Assembly (NCBI RefSeq): GCF_031010195.1
Contig: NZ_JAUAMC010000012.1
Coordinates: 1 to 64,000, forward strand
DNA: 64,000 nt
Origin: Halomonas sp. SpR8
Lineage (GTDB): Bacteria > Pseudomonadota > Gammaproteobacteria > Pseudomonadales > Halomonadaceae
Reading direction: 5' to 3'
Shown piece after piece: positions 10,301-18,327 of the stretch (positions within the stretch are counted from its first letter, which is position 1; the number at the start of each line of letters is the position of its first letter). A model generated the notes under the pieces. It ran no database searches. It saw only the letters and a program-made list of their open reading frames with translations, and was not told where the DNA came from. A program made the translations under genes and the position numbers.

Positions 10301-10585
10301 GGTGACGGTCATTTGCAGCACACCATCAGAACCCGCAACAGACTTGAGGTACATCATGTCTTCGACGCCATTGATGGCTTCTTCCAGCGGCGTCGCTACG
10401 GTCTCGGCAATCTCCTTCGGGTTGGCGCCAGGGTAAACCGTTCTCACCACCACCGAGGGCGGCACTACATCCGGGTACTCGCTGATCGGCAGGTTGGGAA
10501 TGGAGATCAGCCCCACCGCCAGAATAATAATCGACAGCACCGCTGCAAAAATCGGTCGGTCTACAAAGAAGCGCGAGAAATTCAT
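7391..10585 (-). CDS. RND multidrug efflux transporter (AcrB/MexB type)
   Basis: The 1064-residue inner-membrane proton antiporter of the HAE-1 group has twelve membrane segments and two large periplasmic loops. The proton-relay Asp pair is seen in GIVVDDAIVVVENVERN (TM4), and the relay Lys in CKNAILIVEFARE (TM10). The N-terminus MNFSRFFVDRPIFA is typical of the family. It exports hydrophobic drugs or solvents through a tripartite pump. The upstream adaptor gene ends 6 bases before its start, forming a two-gene operon. No outer-membrane channel gene is present nearby, so a TolC/OprM-like protein from elsewhere would be needed. Confidence 0.95.
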   Translation of the reverse strand: MNFSRFFVDRPIFAAVLSIIILAVGLISIPNLPISEYPDVVPPSVVVRTVYPGANPKEIAETVATPLEEAINGVEDMMYLKSVAGSDGVLQMTVTFRPGTDAEQAAVRVQNRVSQAEARLPEAVRRQGVTTQKQSPTFLMVVHLTSPSGEYDTLYLRNYVRLNVRDRLARLEGVGDAQIFGGGDYAMRAWLDPDRIAARGLTASDVVGAMREQNVQVSAGQLGAEPIADSDFLTLINARGRLETVEEFGDIVLNRGDSGEILRLADVARLEMGAGDYTLRSQLDGQNAVGVGIFQAPGANALEIREQVVATMDELSEQFPEGVEFEAVYDTTIFVNDSIKSVIATLLEAVLLVVLVVTLFLQTWRASIIPLLAVPVSVIGTFGALYLLGYSINTLTLFGLVLAIGIVVDDAIVVVENVERNIEEGLKPQAAAHQAMREVSGPIIAVGLVLCAVFIPMAFLSGVTGQFYRQFAVTIAISTVISTINSLTLSPALAAMLLKPHDAPKDRLTRVIDKLFGWIFRPFNRFFNASSHKYQGGVARSLKHRGAVFVVYALLLLGTGVMFKAVPPGFIPVQDKLYLIAGVILPEGASLERTDQMLQDVVDIAMDTEGVEHAIAFPGLNALQFTNTSNTGVAFLTLSAFGERSLSAAEINARINQGIGGLKEGFAFSFMPPPILGLGNGSGFQLFIEDRGNLGYGALQEAVTQLQGAIAQTPGMGFPISSYQSNVPQLDAEVDRLRAKAQGVPLTELFDTLQTYLGSTYVNDFNRFGRTWQVIAQADAPYRQSVEDIARLRTRNDQGEMVPIGTMVDIRQTFGPDPVLRYNGYPAADLAGEFDPSVLSSAQAMDAINALAEEVLPQGMALEWTDLSYQQSTQGNAALVVFPLSILLVFLVLAALYESWTLPLAVILIVPMSMLAALIGVWFGGGDNNIFVQVGLVVLIGLACKNAILIVEFARELELQGMSVVDAALEACRLRLRPIIMTSIAFTAAVLPSVVATGAGAEVRAALGTAVFAGMIGVTLFGLFLTPVFYVALRKLSGAHPLISHHSSTLDDTRNSLTINANNS

Positions 10586-10591
10586 GGCGGT

Positions 10592-11776
10592 TTACTCCTC
10601 CCTGGCCGCAATGGCGTGTTGGATATCTGCTGCAGGAGCGGACGCTACGCTTTGCGGGCTCACTTCCATTCCGGGGAAAAACACTTTTTGCACGCCATTG
10701 ACGATCACTCGATCACCCGCTTGGAGCCCATCGGTAATGACTGTTCGTTCTGCCACCTGCCGCCCTGTGGTTACCTGGCGCTGCTCTGCCAGGTTATTCT
10801 CATTGACGACATAGACGTAGCGGCGATCCTGATTGGTCAGCACTGCCTTGCGATCCACCAATAATGCTTGCTCTAAACGAGCGACCGGCATTTCGACCCG
10901 AGCAAACTCTCCAGGCCGAATGCGGCCATCCGGGTTAGCCAGCACCGCCCGGAATTGCAGGGTGCCCGTATTAGGGTTTAAGCGATTGTCGATAAAGTCC
11001 AGGGTGCCCGTGTACTGCCGCTGCGGGTCGCCGCCCAGTTCAATTGTCAGGCTATTCGTAGCGTCAACGGTCAATAGTGTCTGGCTGGCAAACGCCGCCT
11101 GCTCATCTGCCTCAAAGTAAACGTGTACCGGATCAATGCTTACCAGCGTGGTCAGCAGGCTCTGATCGGCATTGGCCAAATTGCCGCGGGTCACCATTGC
11201 CCGACCGGCACGGCCACTGACCGGTGCCGTAATGCGGGTGTACTCAAGGTCTAGCTCGGCGGTATCTAACGCCGCTTGGGCGGCATCCACCATGGCACGC
11301 GAATTACTCAGGGCCGATTGACGCTGGTCATGAACCTCCTGGGAAATGGCCTGACGCCCCAGCAATACCCGGGCGCGCTCGGCTTCACTGCCTGCCTGAG
11401 CCTGCTGGCTCCTGGCCTGGGCAAGATCCGCCTGGGCGGCGCTAACACGGGCCTGGTAAGGACGCGGATCGATTAGAAACAGCAAATCTCCCTGTTCGAC
11501 CAGTTCGCCCTCTTCAAACGCCACTTCCTGAATATAACCGCTAACCCGGGCTCTTAGCTCTACCGTTTCAGCTGCTTCCACCCGCCCGGTAAACGATTCG
11601 CTCAACACCATCGGTTGAGCCACCACTTCCACTACGTCAACCTCCGGTGGCGGGGGCGCAGTCGCTGCCGCCTCCTCACTTTTAGCTTCGCACCCGGTCA
11701 ATAAGACCATTATTAGCAGGAACGGGATCACCGCCCGACTGTTTGCAAAGCGGGTTCTTCGAGAAAAACTTCCCAT
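10592..11776 (-). CDS. RND efflux periplasmic adaptor (membrane fusion) lipoprotein, AcrA type
   Basis: The 394-residue protein begins with a lipoprotein signal ending in the lipobox LLTGC, followed by an acidic spacer. Then come a lipoyl half-motif (VSGYIQEVAFEEGELVEQGD), a coiled-coil hairpin rich in Ala/Gln (about residues 100-170), the second lipoyl half (RITAPVSGRAGRAMVTRGN), a beta-barrel and a membrane-proximal domain. It bridges the RND transporter encoded 6 bases downstream to an outer-membrane channel. The ATG at 11776 has GGAG 9 bases upstream. A divergent AraC-family gene 397 bases away is the likely regulator. Confidence 0.93.
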   Translation of the reverse strand: MGSFSRRTRFANSRAVIPFLLIMVLLTGCEAKSEEAAATAPPPPEVDVVEVVAQPMVLSESFTGRVEAAETVELRARVSGYIQEVAFEEGELVEQGDLLFLIDPRPYQARVSAAQADLAQARSQQAQAGSEAERARVLLGRQAISQEVHDQRQSALSNSRAMVDAAQAALDTAELDLEYTRITAPVSGRAGRAMVTRGNLANADQSLLTTLVSIDPVHVYFEADEQAAFASQTLLTVDATNSLTIELGGDPQRQYTGTLDFIDNRLNPNTGTLQFRAVLANPDGRIRPGEFARVEMPVARLEQALLVDRKAVLTNQDRRYVYVVNENNLAEQRQVTTGRQVAERTVITDGLQAGDRVIVNGVQKVFFPGMEVSPQSVASAPAADIQHAIAAREE

Positions 11777-12173
11777 GATGACTTGCTCCCCTGGCTACCG
11801 GCATCCGGTAGCGGCGTTCGTTATATAGATGGGTGTCGCGTTGCAGTTATGTAGTCGGTTAAGCAGCGCCAGATTCGACCAGAGACCAAGCACCAACTGG
11901 ATATCAGCTAACATAGGTGAAGGGAGAGCGTGGGAGGTATCAGGTTCCTGCGGGAAGATTGCCTAATTCTGTCGCGACGGGTGAAAGCATCAAAAAGGTG
12001 AGCAAGTCGCTATAACGATCTATTTCAGTGCATAGCCATAATGACAACGTGATGACACCCAGTGCGAATTGTCGGTTTCTACGGGGTACTTGCCTGATTC
12101 TGCAAAACCAACCGAAAAGCCTTCGATTCCTCAAGCGAGGGCCTATACTGCAAGCTGTTAAGGAGGAGAGCCC
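11777..12173. promoter_or_regulatory. 397-base divergent intergenic region with two direct repeats (RND operon / AraC regulator)
   Basis: No convincing gene is seen here. The region holds two direct repeats TTGCCTRATTCTG, at 11959-11971 (TTGCCTAATTCTG) and 12090-12102 (TTGCCTGATTCTG), 131 bases apart. Asymmetric direct repeats like these are the usual form of AraC-family binding sites, so they are candidate sites for the regulator starting at 12174. A strong ribosome site (AAGGAGGAG) ends the region. Confidence 0.45.
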
Positions 12174-13133
12174 GTGACCGTTATCGCACCTGATCAGATC
12201 ACTCATTTCAGCGACAGCCTGCCGCAGCAATTGAGCCAAGTCGCCCGCCGTTGGTCGCCCCTGGAAGCACTTCAGGACACGGCGATTGCCGAGGTTCAAC
12301 TGGTGCGCACTGACGCCCCCACCAGTTTTCACTGCGCCGTCTATGAACCGTGCCTGTGCTTTGTCATTCAGGGCAGCAAGACCGTGCTGCTAGGTGATAA
12401 GGAGATTGTCTACACCGGCCCAAGCTACATGGCGAGCGCTGTTCACCTTCCGGTGGTAGGCAGGGTTGACCATGCCACTCCGGAAAAACCCTTCCTAGCG
12501 GTAAAGGTCTCGGTGAATCCTCAAGAGGTCGCGGGGCTGATACTGGAACTGGGCGACAAGGCGCCACCCGCCGGGAATGATGCTATCTGCCCAGAGATGG
12601 ACTGCGGCTTAAAATCGGCCCCCATGGATGCACGTATGCAGGCCGCGCTCTATCGCCTGTTAAGCCTGCTCGACTCCCCGGAAGATATCAAAGTGCTATC
12701 CCCCCTGGCCCGACGGGAACTCATCTATCGAGCTCTGATGGGCGAAATGGGACCTCACATGCGCCGCTTTGCTGCCTCGGACTCCCAGGCCAATCGGATT
12801 GCTCAGGTCATCTATGCCTTGAAAGAGCGCTATGCCCAGCCGCTAAAGATCCGTGAGCTGGCAGCAGCCGTCAATATGAGTGAATCGACGCTTTATCACA
12901 GCTTCCGCCAAGTCACGCGAATGTCGCCCCTTCAATACCAGAAAAAGTTGCGACTCCACGAGGCTCGGCGGCTAATGCTGGCCGAAGGCTTAGAGGCAGC
13001 TACCGCCAGCTACCGAGTGGGTTATGAAAGCCCCTCCCACTTTAGCCGGGAATACAGCCGCATGTTCGGCGCGCCGCCCCGTGCTGATGTCAGCCAGTTA
13101 CGCGGCTTCGCGACAGCGGCTAAGACCGCCTAG
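12174..13133 (+). CDS. AraC-family transcriptional regulator divergent from the RND pump
   Basis: The 319-residue protein has an N-terminal AraC_N-type ligand domain (about residues 30-190; ...YEPCLCFVIQGSKTVLLGD) and a C-terminal double HTH (about 205-305; IRELAAAVNMSESTLYHSFRQV and YRVGYESPSHFSREYSRMFG). The start is a GTG, with AAGGAGGAG 6-8 bases upstream. Its position divergent from the adaptor/RND genes suggests it controls the pump. Members with this N-terminal domain often respond to aldehydes or aromatic compounds; that is family knowledge, not shown here. Confidence 0.88.
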   Translation: MTVIAPDQITHFSDSLPQQLSQVARRWSPLEALQDTAIAEVQLVRTDAPTSFHCAVYEPCLCFVIQGSKTVLLGDKEIVYTGPSYMASAVHLPVVGRVDHATPEKPFLAVKVSVNPQEVAGLILELGDKAPPAGNDAICPEMDCGLKSAPMDARMQAALYRLLSLLDSPEDIKVLSPLARRELIYRALMGEMGPHMRRFAASDSQANRIAQVIYALKERYAQPLKIRELAAAVNMSESTLYHSFRQVTRMSPLQYQKKLRLHEARRLMLAEGLEAATASYRVGYESPSHFSREYSRMFGAPPRADVSQLRGFATAAKTA

Positions 13134-13195
13134 CGATTAGGGTGAGAGGCTTTTATTTGTTCGGCGCGCTGATGCGTCTAGTAAGCTTAAGCCAA

Positions 13196-14530
13196 TTAGG
13201 CACCTGTTTTATTAGCCGTGCCGTAAAAACACATTTGGTTGGAACCGGCTTTTTTAGCGGCATACATAGCCTGATCAGCGGCTTCTAGCAGCGCATCTGT
13301 GGTGGTGGCAACCTCGGGATAGAACGAGACCCCAATGCTGACAGAGATAGCAACACGCTGTTTACCAATGCTAAAAGGCATCGCCAGGGCATCAATAATC
13401 GCCTGAGCAACTATTTCCACATCCTCTTGCTGTTCAACGCCAGGAAGAATTACGGTAAATTCATCACCTCCCAAACGGGCCACCGTATCGCTGGCGCGAA
13501 CACAATTAGCCAAGCGCTCTGCTACATCAGAGAGAATGCGATCTCCCGCTTCATGACCGAACGAATCATTAACGTCTTTAAAGCCATCAAGATCCATAAA
13601 AAGCAGCGCCAAAGGTCGACTACGGCGCTTTGCATGTTTGACCTCCTGCTCCAGCCGATCCAGGAACAAACGCCGGTTCGGTAGCCCGGTCAGATGGTCA
13701 TAGTGAGCGTTATTCCATACTCTCTGTTCGGCTAACGCTTGTTCGGTAATATCGCGGGAAATGCAGACTGTCGCTTCACTGTTTTGCTGTTCATCTAGCA
13801 CAGGCGCAAGCAGATACTCGAATTTTTCGCCCTGGCCAGAAGCAAAGGTGTGGGCAAACTTGCCACGATAGGTGGACTGATCCGCCATGACCTTATCCAA
13901 GTTGTGCTGTAACTCTGAAGCGAACGAAAAACCAAGGTCGAACGTCGACTTGCCAATAATCGACTCAGGCTTCATAGCAAACAGCTCAGCGGTGGCCTTA
14001 TTGGCATAGATAAACCGACCTTCGAGATCAAGCACATATATGGGGTCGGGCGATGCACTTAAAATGGCGCCAAACAGGCGGGTTTCCATCTCTTTTTCGG
14101 TCGCATACTGCTCTAGCGATTCGGCGACGGCCTGATCTATCGCTTCGTGGAACCGGGTGAGATCTTCAATCTGTTCGCCAGCAAGCGCTGGAAATGTTCT
14201 CGTCCAATGGGACACTACGCTGGCACGCAACGCCCTAAATTCGGAAACCGTCTCAATAACGCTGAAACCACTGTGCTGCCGGTCTTCTCCGTGTACCTCT
14301 GCCCAGGACTCTTCTTCACCCTCTGGGGCGAGCCCTTTTGACTTGGCATCTTGATCAGGGTCACTCTGGAATGAATCAATATCGGTGGCAATCTCCAGCA
14401 GCATCTGCTTGGCATGATCGCGCAGCCCCGCTTTGTCCATGTGTTTAGCATGAAAAAGGGTTTTGGCGAACTCTTCCCAATCCCGAAGGATCGGTTCAAT
14501 TTCAGCCCGAATAAACGCCGCTAATCGCAT
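13196..14530 (-). CDS. Diguanylate cyclase with RsbRD-like N-terminus and PAS domain
   Basis: The 444-residue soluble signalling protein has an N-terminal helical domain (about 1-140; FIRAEIEPILRDWEEFAKTL resembles the RsbT co-antagonist/globin-like sensor group). A PAS domain (about 150-270; DPIYVLDLEGRFIYANKATAE) and a GGDEF domain (about 280-440) follow. The active site is an intact GGDEF, and an RASD inhibitory site lies five residues before it, so it should make c-di-GMP under product inhibition. No transmembrane segment is seen. It is a single gene; the neighbours on both sides are in the opposite direction. Confidence 0.9.
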   Translation of the reverse strand: MRLAAFIRAEIEPILRDWEEFAKTLFHAKHMDKAGLRDHAKQMLLEIATDIDSFQSDPDQDAKSKGLAPEGEEESWAEVHGEDRQHSGFSVIETVSEFRALRASVVSHWTRTFPALAGEQIEDLTRFHEAIDQAVAESLEQYATEKEMETRLFGAILSASPDPIYVLDLEGRFIYANKATAELFAMKPESIIGKSTFDLGFSFASELQHNLDKVMADQSTYRGKFAHTFASGQGEKFEYLLAPVLDEQQNSEATVCISRDITEQALAEQRVWNNAHYDHLTGLPNRRLFLDRLEQEVKHAKRRSRPLALLFMDLDGFKDVNDSFGHEAGDRILSDVAERLANCVRASDTVARLGGDEFTVILPGVEQQEDVEIVAQAIIDALAMPFSIGKQRVAISVSIGVSFYPEVATTTDALLEAADQAMYAAKKAGSNQMCFYGTANKTGA

Positions 14531-15018
14531 ATCAAACTCTTCTTATTTAGCTCACATTAATAATGGCTGAAAGAATCAAATGAAAGCCATCCTCAGCGTA
14601 CGGGCACTTTAACACGAGTTCTGGATGTTGAAATGTGGATTCTGCCCTGCTGCTGGCATCAACCTACTGACGCACAACGACTGTTAAACATATAAACAAT
14701 TAACGTTAGTTTTAAAAAAGGATTAACCAAGCAAATAAACAATAGATAAATAATAAGCAACACCCAACTTTAAACACTCAGAAAAAGAGCAACAGTTTGA
14801 AAACCCCAACAAAATCAGCTTCCACACACATTGTTAGCCAAGGCTATATTACTTCGCAATCACAAACTTTATTTTTATAACAGCCGCTTGTTCATCCAAT
14901 AAAACATGGTAGGATTCACCGCTATTGAATACCCGACTTTTATACTCAAGCATAGTGATTATCACCATGCCAACGGGTTTGTATACGCGGTACTTTTACA
15001 GCGAGAAACTCAACTCCC
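14531..15018. promoter_or_regulatory. 488-base AT-rich intergenic region upstream of mntP
   Basis: No gene is seen. The stretch is clearly more AT-rich than its surroundings (runs of A/T between 14680 and 14900). It probably holds promoters for the divergent diguanylate cyclase and mntP genes. Apart from the palindrome at 14950-14970, no riboswitch-like fold (yybP-ykoY consensus) could be recognised. Confidence 0.4.
14950..14970. promoter_or_regulatory. Fur-box-like palindrome upstream of mntP
   Basis: The 21-base near-perfect inverted repeat GCATAGTGATTATCACCATGC has one mismatched pair. Its core ATAGTGATTATCACCAT matches 14 of 17 positions of the Fur consensus core ATAATGATTATCATTAT. It ends 48 bases before the mntP start. 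In enteric bacteria mntP is known to be controlled by metal regulators (MntR, with Fur also involved), so a Fur or Mn-sensing Fur-like protein is a reasonable candidate. Confidence 0.5.
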
Positions 15019-15579
15019 ATGACACCCATCGCCCTCATATTCCTGGCTGTTTCTATGTCAGCGGATGCTTTCGCCGCCTCGATTACCAAAGGCGCTGAGC
15101 TACAAAAACCCCGGTTTCGACATGCTATCGGCATTGGTTTAGTGTTTGGTGTCATCGAAGCGATTACTCCGGTACTTGGTTGGGCTGCCGGAAAGGCATC
15201 GCAACAGTACGTGCAAGCCTGGGATCACTGGGTGGCCTTTACCCTGCTTTCCATTATTGGCCTGCATATGATCTATGCCGCGCTTAAAAAAGAACAAAAG
15301 ATAGAGCACCGCAAGCAAACGATTTGGCTATTAATCTTAACAGCCACCGCCACCAGCATTGATGCCATGGCCGTCGGCGCCAGCCTTGCGTTTATCGATG
15401 CCGATATTATTGCTACCAGTTTAGCCATCGGTTTAGCCACTACCGTCATGGCCTCCATCGGTACGCTGCTAGGCAACAAGTTGGGCAAGTTTGTCGGCCA
15501 CTGGGCAGAGTTAATCGGTGGCGTTGTGCTGATCGGCATTGGATTAGCGGTACTGGCCGAGCATACGGCGTTCTTTTAA
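15019..15579 (+). CDS. mntP: Manganese efflux pump MntP
   Basis: The 186-residue membrane protein has six hydrophobic segments. The start MTPIALIFLAVSMSADAFAASITKG contains the family Asp in the first helix (SADAFA). The second half repeats it as ATSIDAMAVGASLAF, the paired signature of MntP. It exports Mn(II) across the inner membrane. The length matches the Escherichia coli protein (about 188). A metal-box-like palindrome precedes it. It converges on the ilvY gene. Confidence 0.93.
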   Translation: MTPIALIFLAVSMSADAFAASITKGAELQKPRFRHAIGIGLVFGVIEAITPVLGWAAGKASQQYVQAWDHWVAFTLLSIIGLHMIYAALKKEQKIEHRKQTIWLLILTATATSIDAMAVGASLAFIDADIIATSLAIGLATTVMASIGTLLGNKLGKFVGHWAELIGGVVLIGIGLAVLAEHTAFF

Positions 15580-15625
15580 AGCAAAGCGTTTATTAAAACG
15601 AAATTTTGCTAAATCTCTGCAGGCC

Positions 15626-16504
15626 TTACATCAAGCTCCAAAATGCCTCGACCAATGGGTTTTTTAGGTTTCTGTTTAAAGCAAACAAACCAATGTCGTA
15701 AGGCTCCAGCTCAGGGGTTACGTCGAGCACGCGAATACGCTCCACCAAGGGGCTATTGTCGAGGACAATTTTTGGCACCACCCCGATCCCAAAACCCAAG
15801 CTCACCATACTCACAATCGCTTCATTCCCGGTGACCTGCGCATAAATGCGCGGAGCAATGTCCTGCTGGCGAAACCACTCGTCCACGCGGGTTCGAGAGA
15901 CACCACTTTCCGATAGAATCATTGGAATATTCGCCCACTCTTCCGGTGTGGTTGGGGTATTGGTGGGCACATTCGGCACTTGCTGCTCAAGCGGCGCTAT
16001 AAACAGCAAAGGCGATGTCGCAATGGGTTTAAATGCCAAGCCTCGGGGCAAATTTGCAGGCTGTGCAGCAATGCTAAGGTCTTCTTTACCATCGAGTACA
16101 TGGGCAATCGCGTGTTCTGGATCACCGGTGCGCAGCTTAATTTCAATCGCCGGATAGGCAATCCGAAAACGGCGCAGTAGCTCGTACAAAAAACTGTAGC
16201 TGGCGGTAACTGAACCATAAAGGCTGATTTCACCGCTTAACTGATCAGAGTTGTCCGTTAATTCATGACGAATCACGTTCCACTGGTTGGTGGTCTCGCG
16301 CGCGTAGTCGAGAAATTTCTGCCCTTCCTTGGTCAACATAACGGTACGGTTGTCGCGATTAAACAGCGAGACACCCAGCTCGTCTTCCAAATGACGAATG
16401 TTGCGCGACAAAGCAGAAATGCTGATATAGCACTCATCGCTTGCGCGACCGAAATGGAGCGTTTCTGCCAAGGCGAGGAACTGTCTTAAAATTTTAAAAT
16501 TCAT
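15626..16504 (-). CDS. ilvY: LysR-type regulator IlvY, activator of ilvC
   Basis: The 292-residue protein starts MNFKILRQFLALAETLHFGRAS and has a winged HTH at residues 1-60 (YISISALSRNIRHLEDELG). A LysR ligand-binding domain follows. The N-terminus aligns with Escherichia coli IlvY (LHFGRA, FNRDNRTVMLT). The ATG at 16504 is chosen by this alignment; in-frame ATGs lie a little upstream. It is divergent from ilvC with a 197-base gap, the conserved arrangement in which IlvY bound to acetolactate or acetohydroxybutyrate activates ilvC. Confidence 0.9.
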   Translation of the reverse strand: MNFKILRQFLALAETLHFGRASDECYISISALSRNIRHLEDELGVSLFNRDNRTVMLTKEGQKFLDYARETTNQWNVIRHELTDNSDQLSGEISLYGSVTASYSFLYELLRRFRIAYPAIEIKLRTGDPEHAIAHVLDGKEDLSIAAQPANLPRGLAFKPIATSPLLFIAPLEQQVPNVPTNTPTTPEEWANIPMILSESGVSRTRVDEWFRQQDIAPRIYAQVTGNEAIVSMVSLGFGIGVVPKIVLDNSPLVERIRVLDVTPELEPYDIGLFALNRNLKNPLVEAFWSLM

Positions 16505-16650
16505 AGATCGCATCATAACGGAGTTTTTCAAAAATCGGGACGCGTTATTGCAAATATATCAATTTAAGAAATAGTCATACCTGTATATAGTGGCCTCACC
16601 TACATGGCGCGGGATCTCATATCTAGCGGCTATGTCACTCTTTATGAATG

Positions 16651-16669
16651 TCGGTGTGCTTCACACCGA
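16651..16669 (+). promoter_or_regulatory. Perfect hairpin just upstream of the ilvC ribosome site
   Basis: TCGGTGTG and CACACCGA form a perfect 8-base stem around a CTT loop, ending 20 bases before the AGGA ribosome site of ilvC. It could be an mRNA leader hairpin or an IlvY-type operator half; the sequence alone does not decide. No leader peptide with runs of Ile, Val or Leu codons is seen. Confidence 0.4.
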
Positions 16670-16701
16670 TATGGTGATCACAAAATATTAGGATGGTAAC
16701 A

Positions 16702-18174
16702 ATGGCTAACTACTTCAATACGCTGCCACTGCGTGAGCAACTGGCTCAACTCGCAAAATGTCGTTTCATGTACAGCTCTGAATTTGCCGACGGCGTCGAA
16801 GCGCTTAAAGGCAAAAAAATGGTGGTCATCGGTTGTGGCGCCCAAGGCCTCAACCAAGGTTTGAACCTACGCGACAGCGGCCTAGACGTCTCTTACGCAT
16901 TGCGCCCTGAAGCCATTGAGCAAAAGCGTCAGTCTTGGAAAAACGCCAGTGAAAACGGTTTTGTTGTCGGTACTTACGAAGAGTTGATCCCCACGGCCGA
17001 CGTCGTTTTGAACCTGACGCCCGATAAACAGCACACCTCGGTTGTAAAGGCGGTTATGCCGCTGATGAAAGAAGGCGCCTGCCTCTCTTACTCTCACGGT
17101 TTCAACATCGTCGAAGAAGGCATGAAAGTTCGTGAAGACCTGACCGTCATCATGGTGGCACCTAAGTGCCCAGGCTCTGAAGTTCGCGCTGAATACGTAC
17201 GTGGTTTCGGCGTTCCTACCTTGATCGCTGTTCACGAAGCCAATGACCCTAAAGGCGAAGGCCTTGCCCTGGCAAAAGCCTACGCGGTGGGCACCGGCGG
17301 CCACAAAGCCGGCGTGTTGATGTCATCGTTCATCGCGGAAGTTAAATCCGACCTGATGGGTGAACAAACGATTCTTTGCGGCATGCTGCAAACCGGTTCG
17401 ATCCTGTGCTTCGACAAAATGATCGAAGAAGGTATTGATCCTGGCTACGCCTCCAAGCTGATCCAGTACGGCTGGGAAAACGTCACTGAAGCATTGAAAT
17501 ACGGCGGCGTGACCAACATGCTGGATCGTCTTTCTAACCCAGCGAAGATCAAAGCCTTTGATCTTGCTGAAGAGTTAAAAGAGATCATGCGTCCGCTGTA
17601 CAACAAGCACCAAGACGACATCATGAGCGGCCACTTCTCTAAAACAATGATGGAAGACTGGGCGAACGATGACGCTAATCTTCTAAAATGGCGTGCGGAA
17701 ACAGCTGAAACCAACTTCGAGAAAACCCCGGCTGGCGACGTAGAAATTACGGAACAGGAATACTTCGATAACGGCATCTTAATGGTGGCGATGGTTAAGG
17801 CGGGCGTTGAGCTTGCGTTCGAAACCATGACGGCGGCGGGCATTATCGCCGAGTCTGCTTACTACGAGTCTCTCCACGAAACACCGCTGATCGCCAACAC
17901 CATCGCGCGTAAGAAATTGTATGAGATGAACGCGACTATCTCTGACACAGCGGAATACGGTTGCTACCTCTACAACCACGCCTGTGTGCCGCTGTTAGCT
18001 GACTTTATGAAAGGCATCAAATCCGATGTTATCGGTAAAGGCCTGGATTTAGACGACAGCGGCGTTGATAACGCGCGTTTGATCGAAGTTAACGATGCGC
18101 TGCGCGCTCACCCGGTTGAAGCTGTAGGCGCGGTTCTTCGTGGCCACATGGCTGACATGAAAAGAATCATTTAA
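16702..18174 (+). CDS. ilvC: Ketol-acid reductoisomerase (NADP+), long class II form
   Basis: The 490-residue enzyme converts 2-acetolactate and 2-aceto-2-hydroxybutyrate to the dihydroxy acids of valine and isoleucine synthesis. It aligns along its whole length with Escherichia coli IlvC (491 aa): [17 protein letters not shown] at the start, Rossmann motif [10 protein letters not shown], then GVPTLIAVH and [13 protein letters not shown] in the knotted domain. The second knotted repeat of the long form is present. The ATG at 16702 (AGGA 8 bases upstream) is preferred over the ATG at 16693, by this homology. It is regulated by the divergent ilvY and followed by a strong terminator. Confidence 0.97.
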   Translation: MANYFNTLPLREQLAQLAKCRFMYSSEFADGVEALKGKKMVVIGCGAQGLNQGLNLRDSGLDVSYALRPEAIEQKRQSWKNASENGFVVGTYEELIPTADVVLNLTPDKQHTSVVKAVMPLMKEGACLSYSHGFNIVEEGMKVREDLTVIMVAPKCPGSEVRAEYVRGFGVPTLIAVHEANDPKGEGLALAKAYAVGTGGHKAGVLMSSFIAEVKSDLMGEQTILCGMLQTGSILCFDKMIEEGIDPGYASKLIQYGWENVTEALKYGGVTNMLDRLSNPAKIKAFDLAEELKEIMRPLYNKHQDDIMSGHFSKTMMEDWANDDANLLKWRAETAETNFEKTPAGDVEITEQEYFDNGILMVAMVKAGVELAFETMTAAGIIAESAYYESLHETPLIANTIARKKLYEMNATISDTAEYGCYLYNHACVPLLADFMKGIKSDVIGKGLDLDDSGVDNARLIEVNDALRAHPVEAVGAVLRGHMADMKRII

Positions 18175-18219
18175 TCGGCTGGTTAACCGGTTGATTAAAG
18201 AATAGCCAATGAAGGGCAA

Positions 18220-18271
18220 CGAAAAAGCCGGGATATCGTCACGATAGTCTCGGCTTTTTCGTCTCTTTTTT
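18220..18271 (+). terminator. Intrinsic terminator of ilvC
   Basis: CGAAAAAGCCG (18220-18230) pairs with CGGCTTTTTCG (18251-18261), with extra inner pairing. It is followed by TCTCTTTTTTT. It stands 46 bases after the ilvC stop codon. Confidence 0.9.
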
Positions 18272-18327
18272 TATTCAAGCCTGATTTATTCAAGCCTCAT
18301 TTTTCTAGGACCGTAAGGAATATATCG

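Noticed and set aside
10157-10864. Long plus-strand frame opposite the start of the RND operon
   Set aside because: It mirrors the coding frames of the transporter and adaptor genes, has no family pattern, and lies over two certain genes.
11940-12332. Minus-strand frame overlapping the AraC start
   Set aside because: It covers the intergenic region and the 5' end of a well-supported AraC gene; no domain pattern.
14531-15018. Possible yybP-ykoY manganese riboswitch before mntP
   Set aside because: The conserved core elements could not be found by eye; only the Fur-like palindrome is supported.
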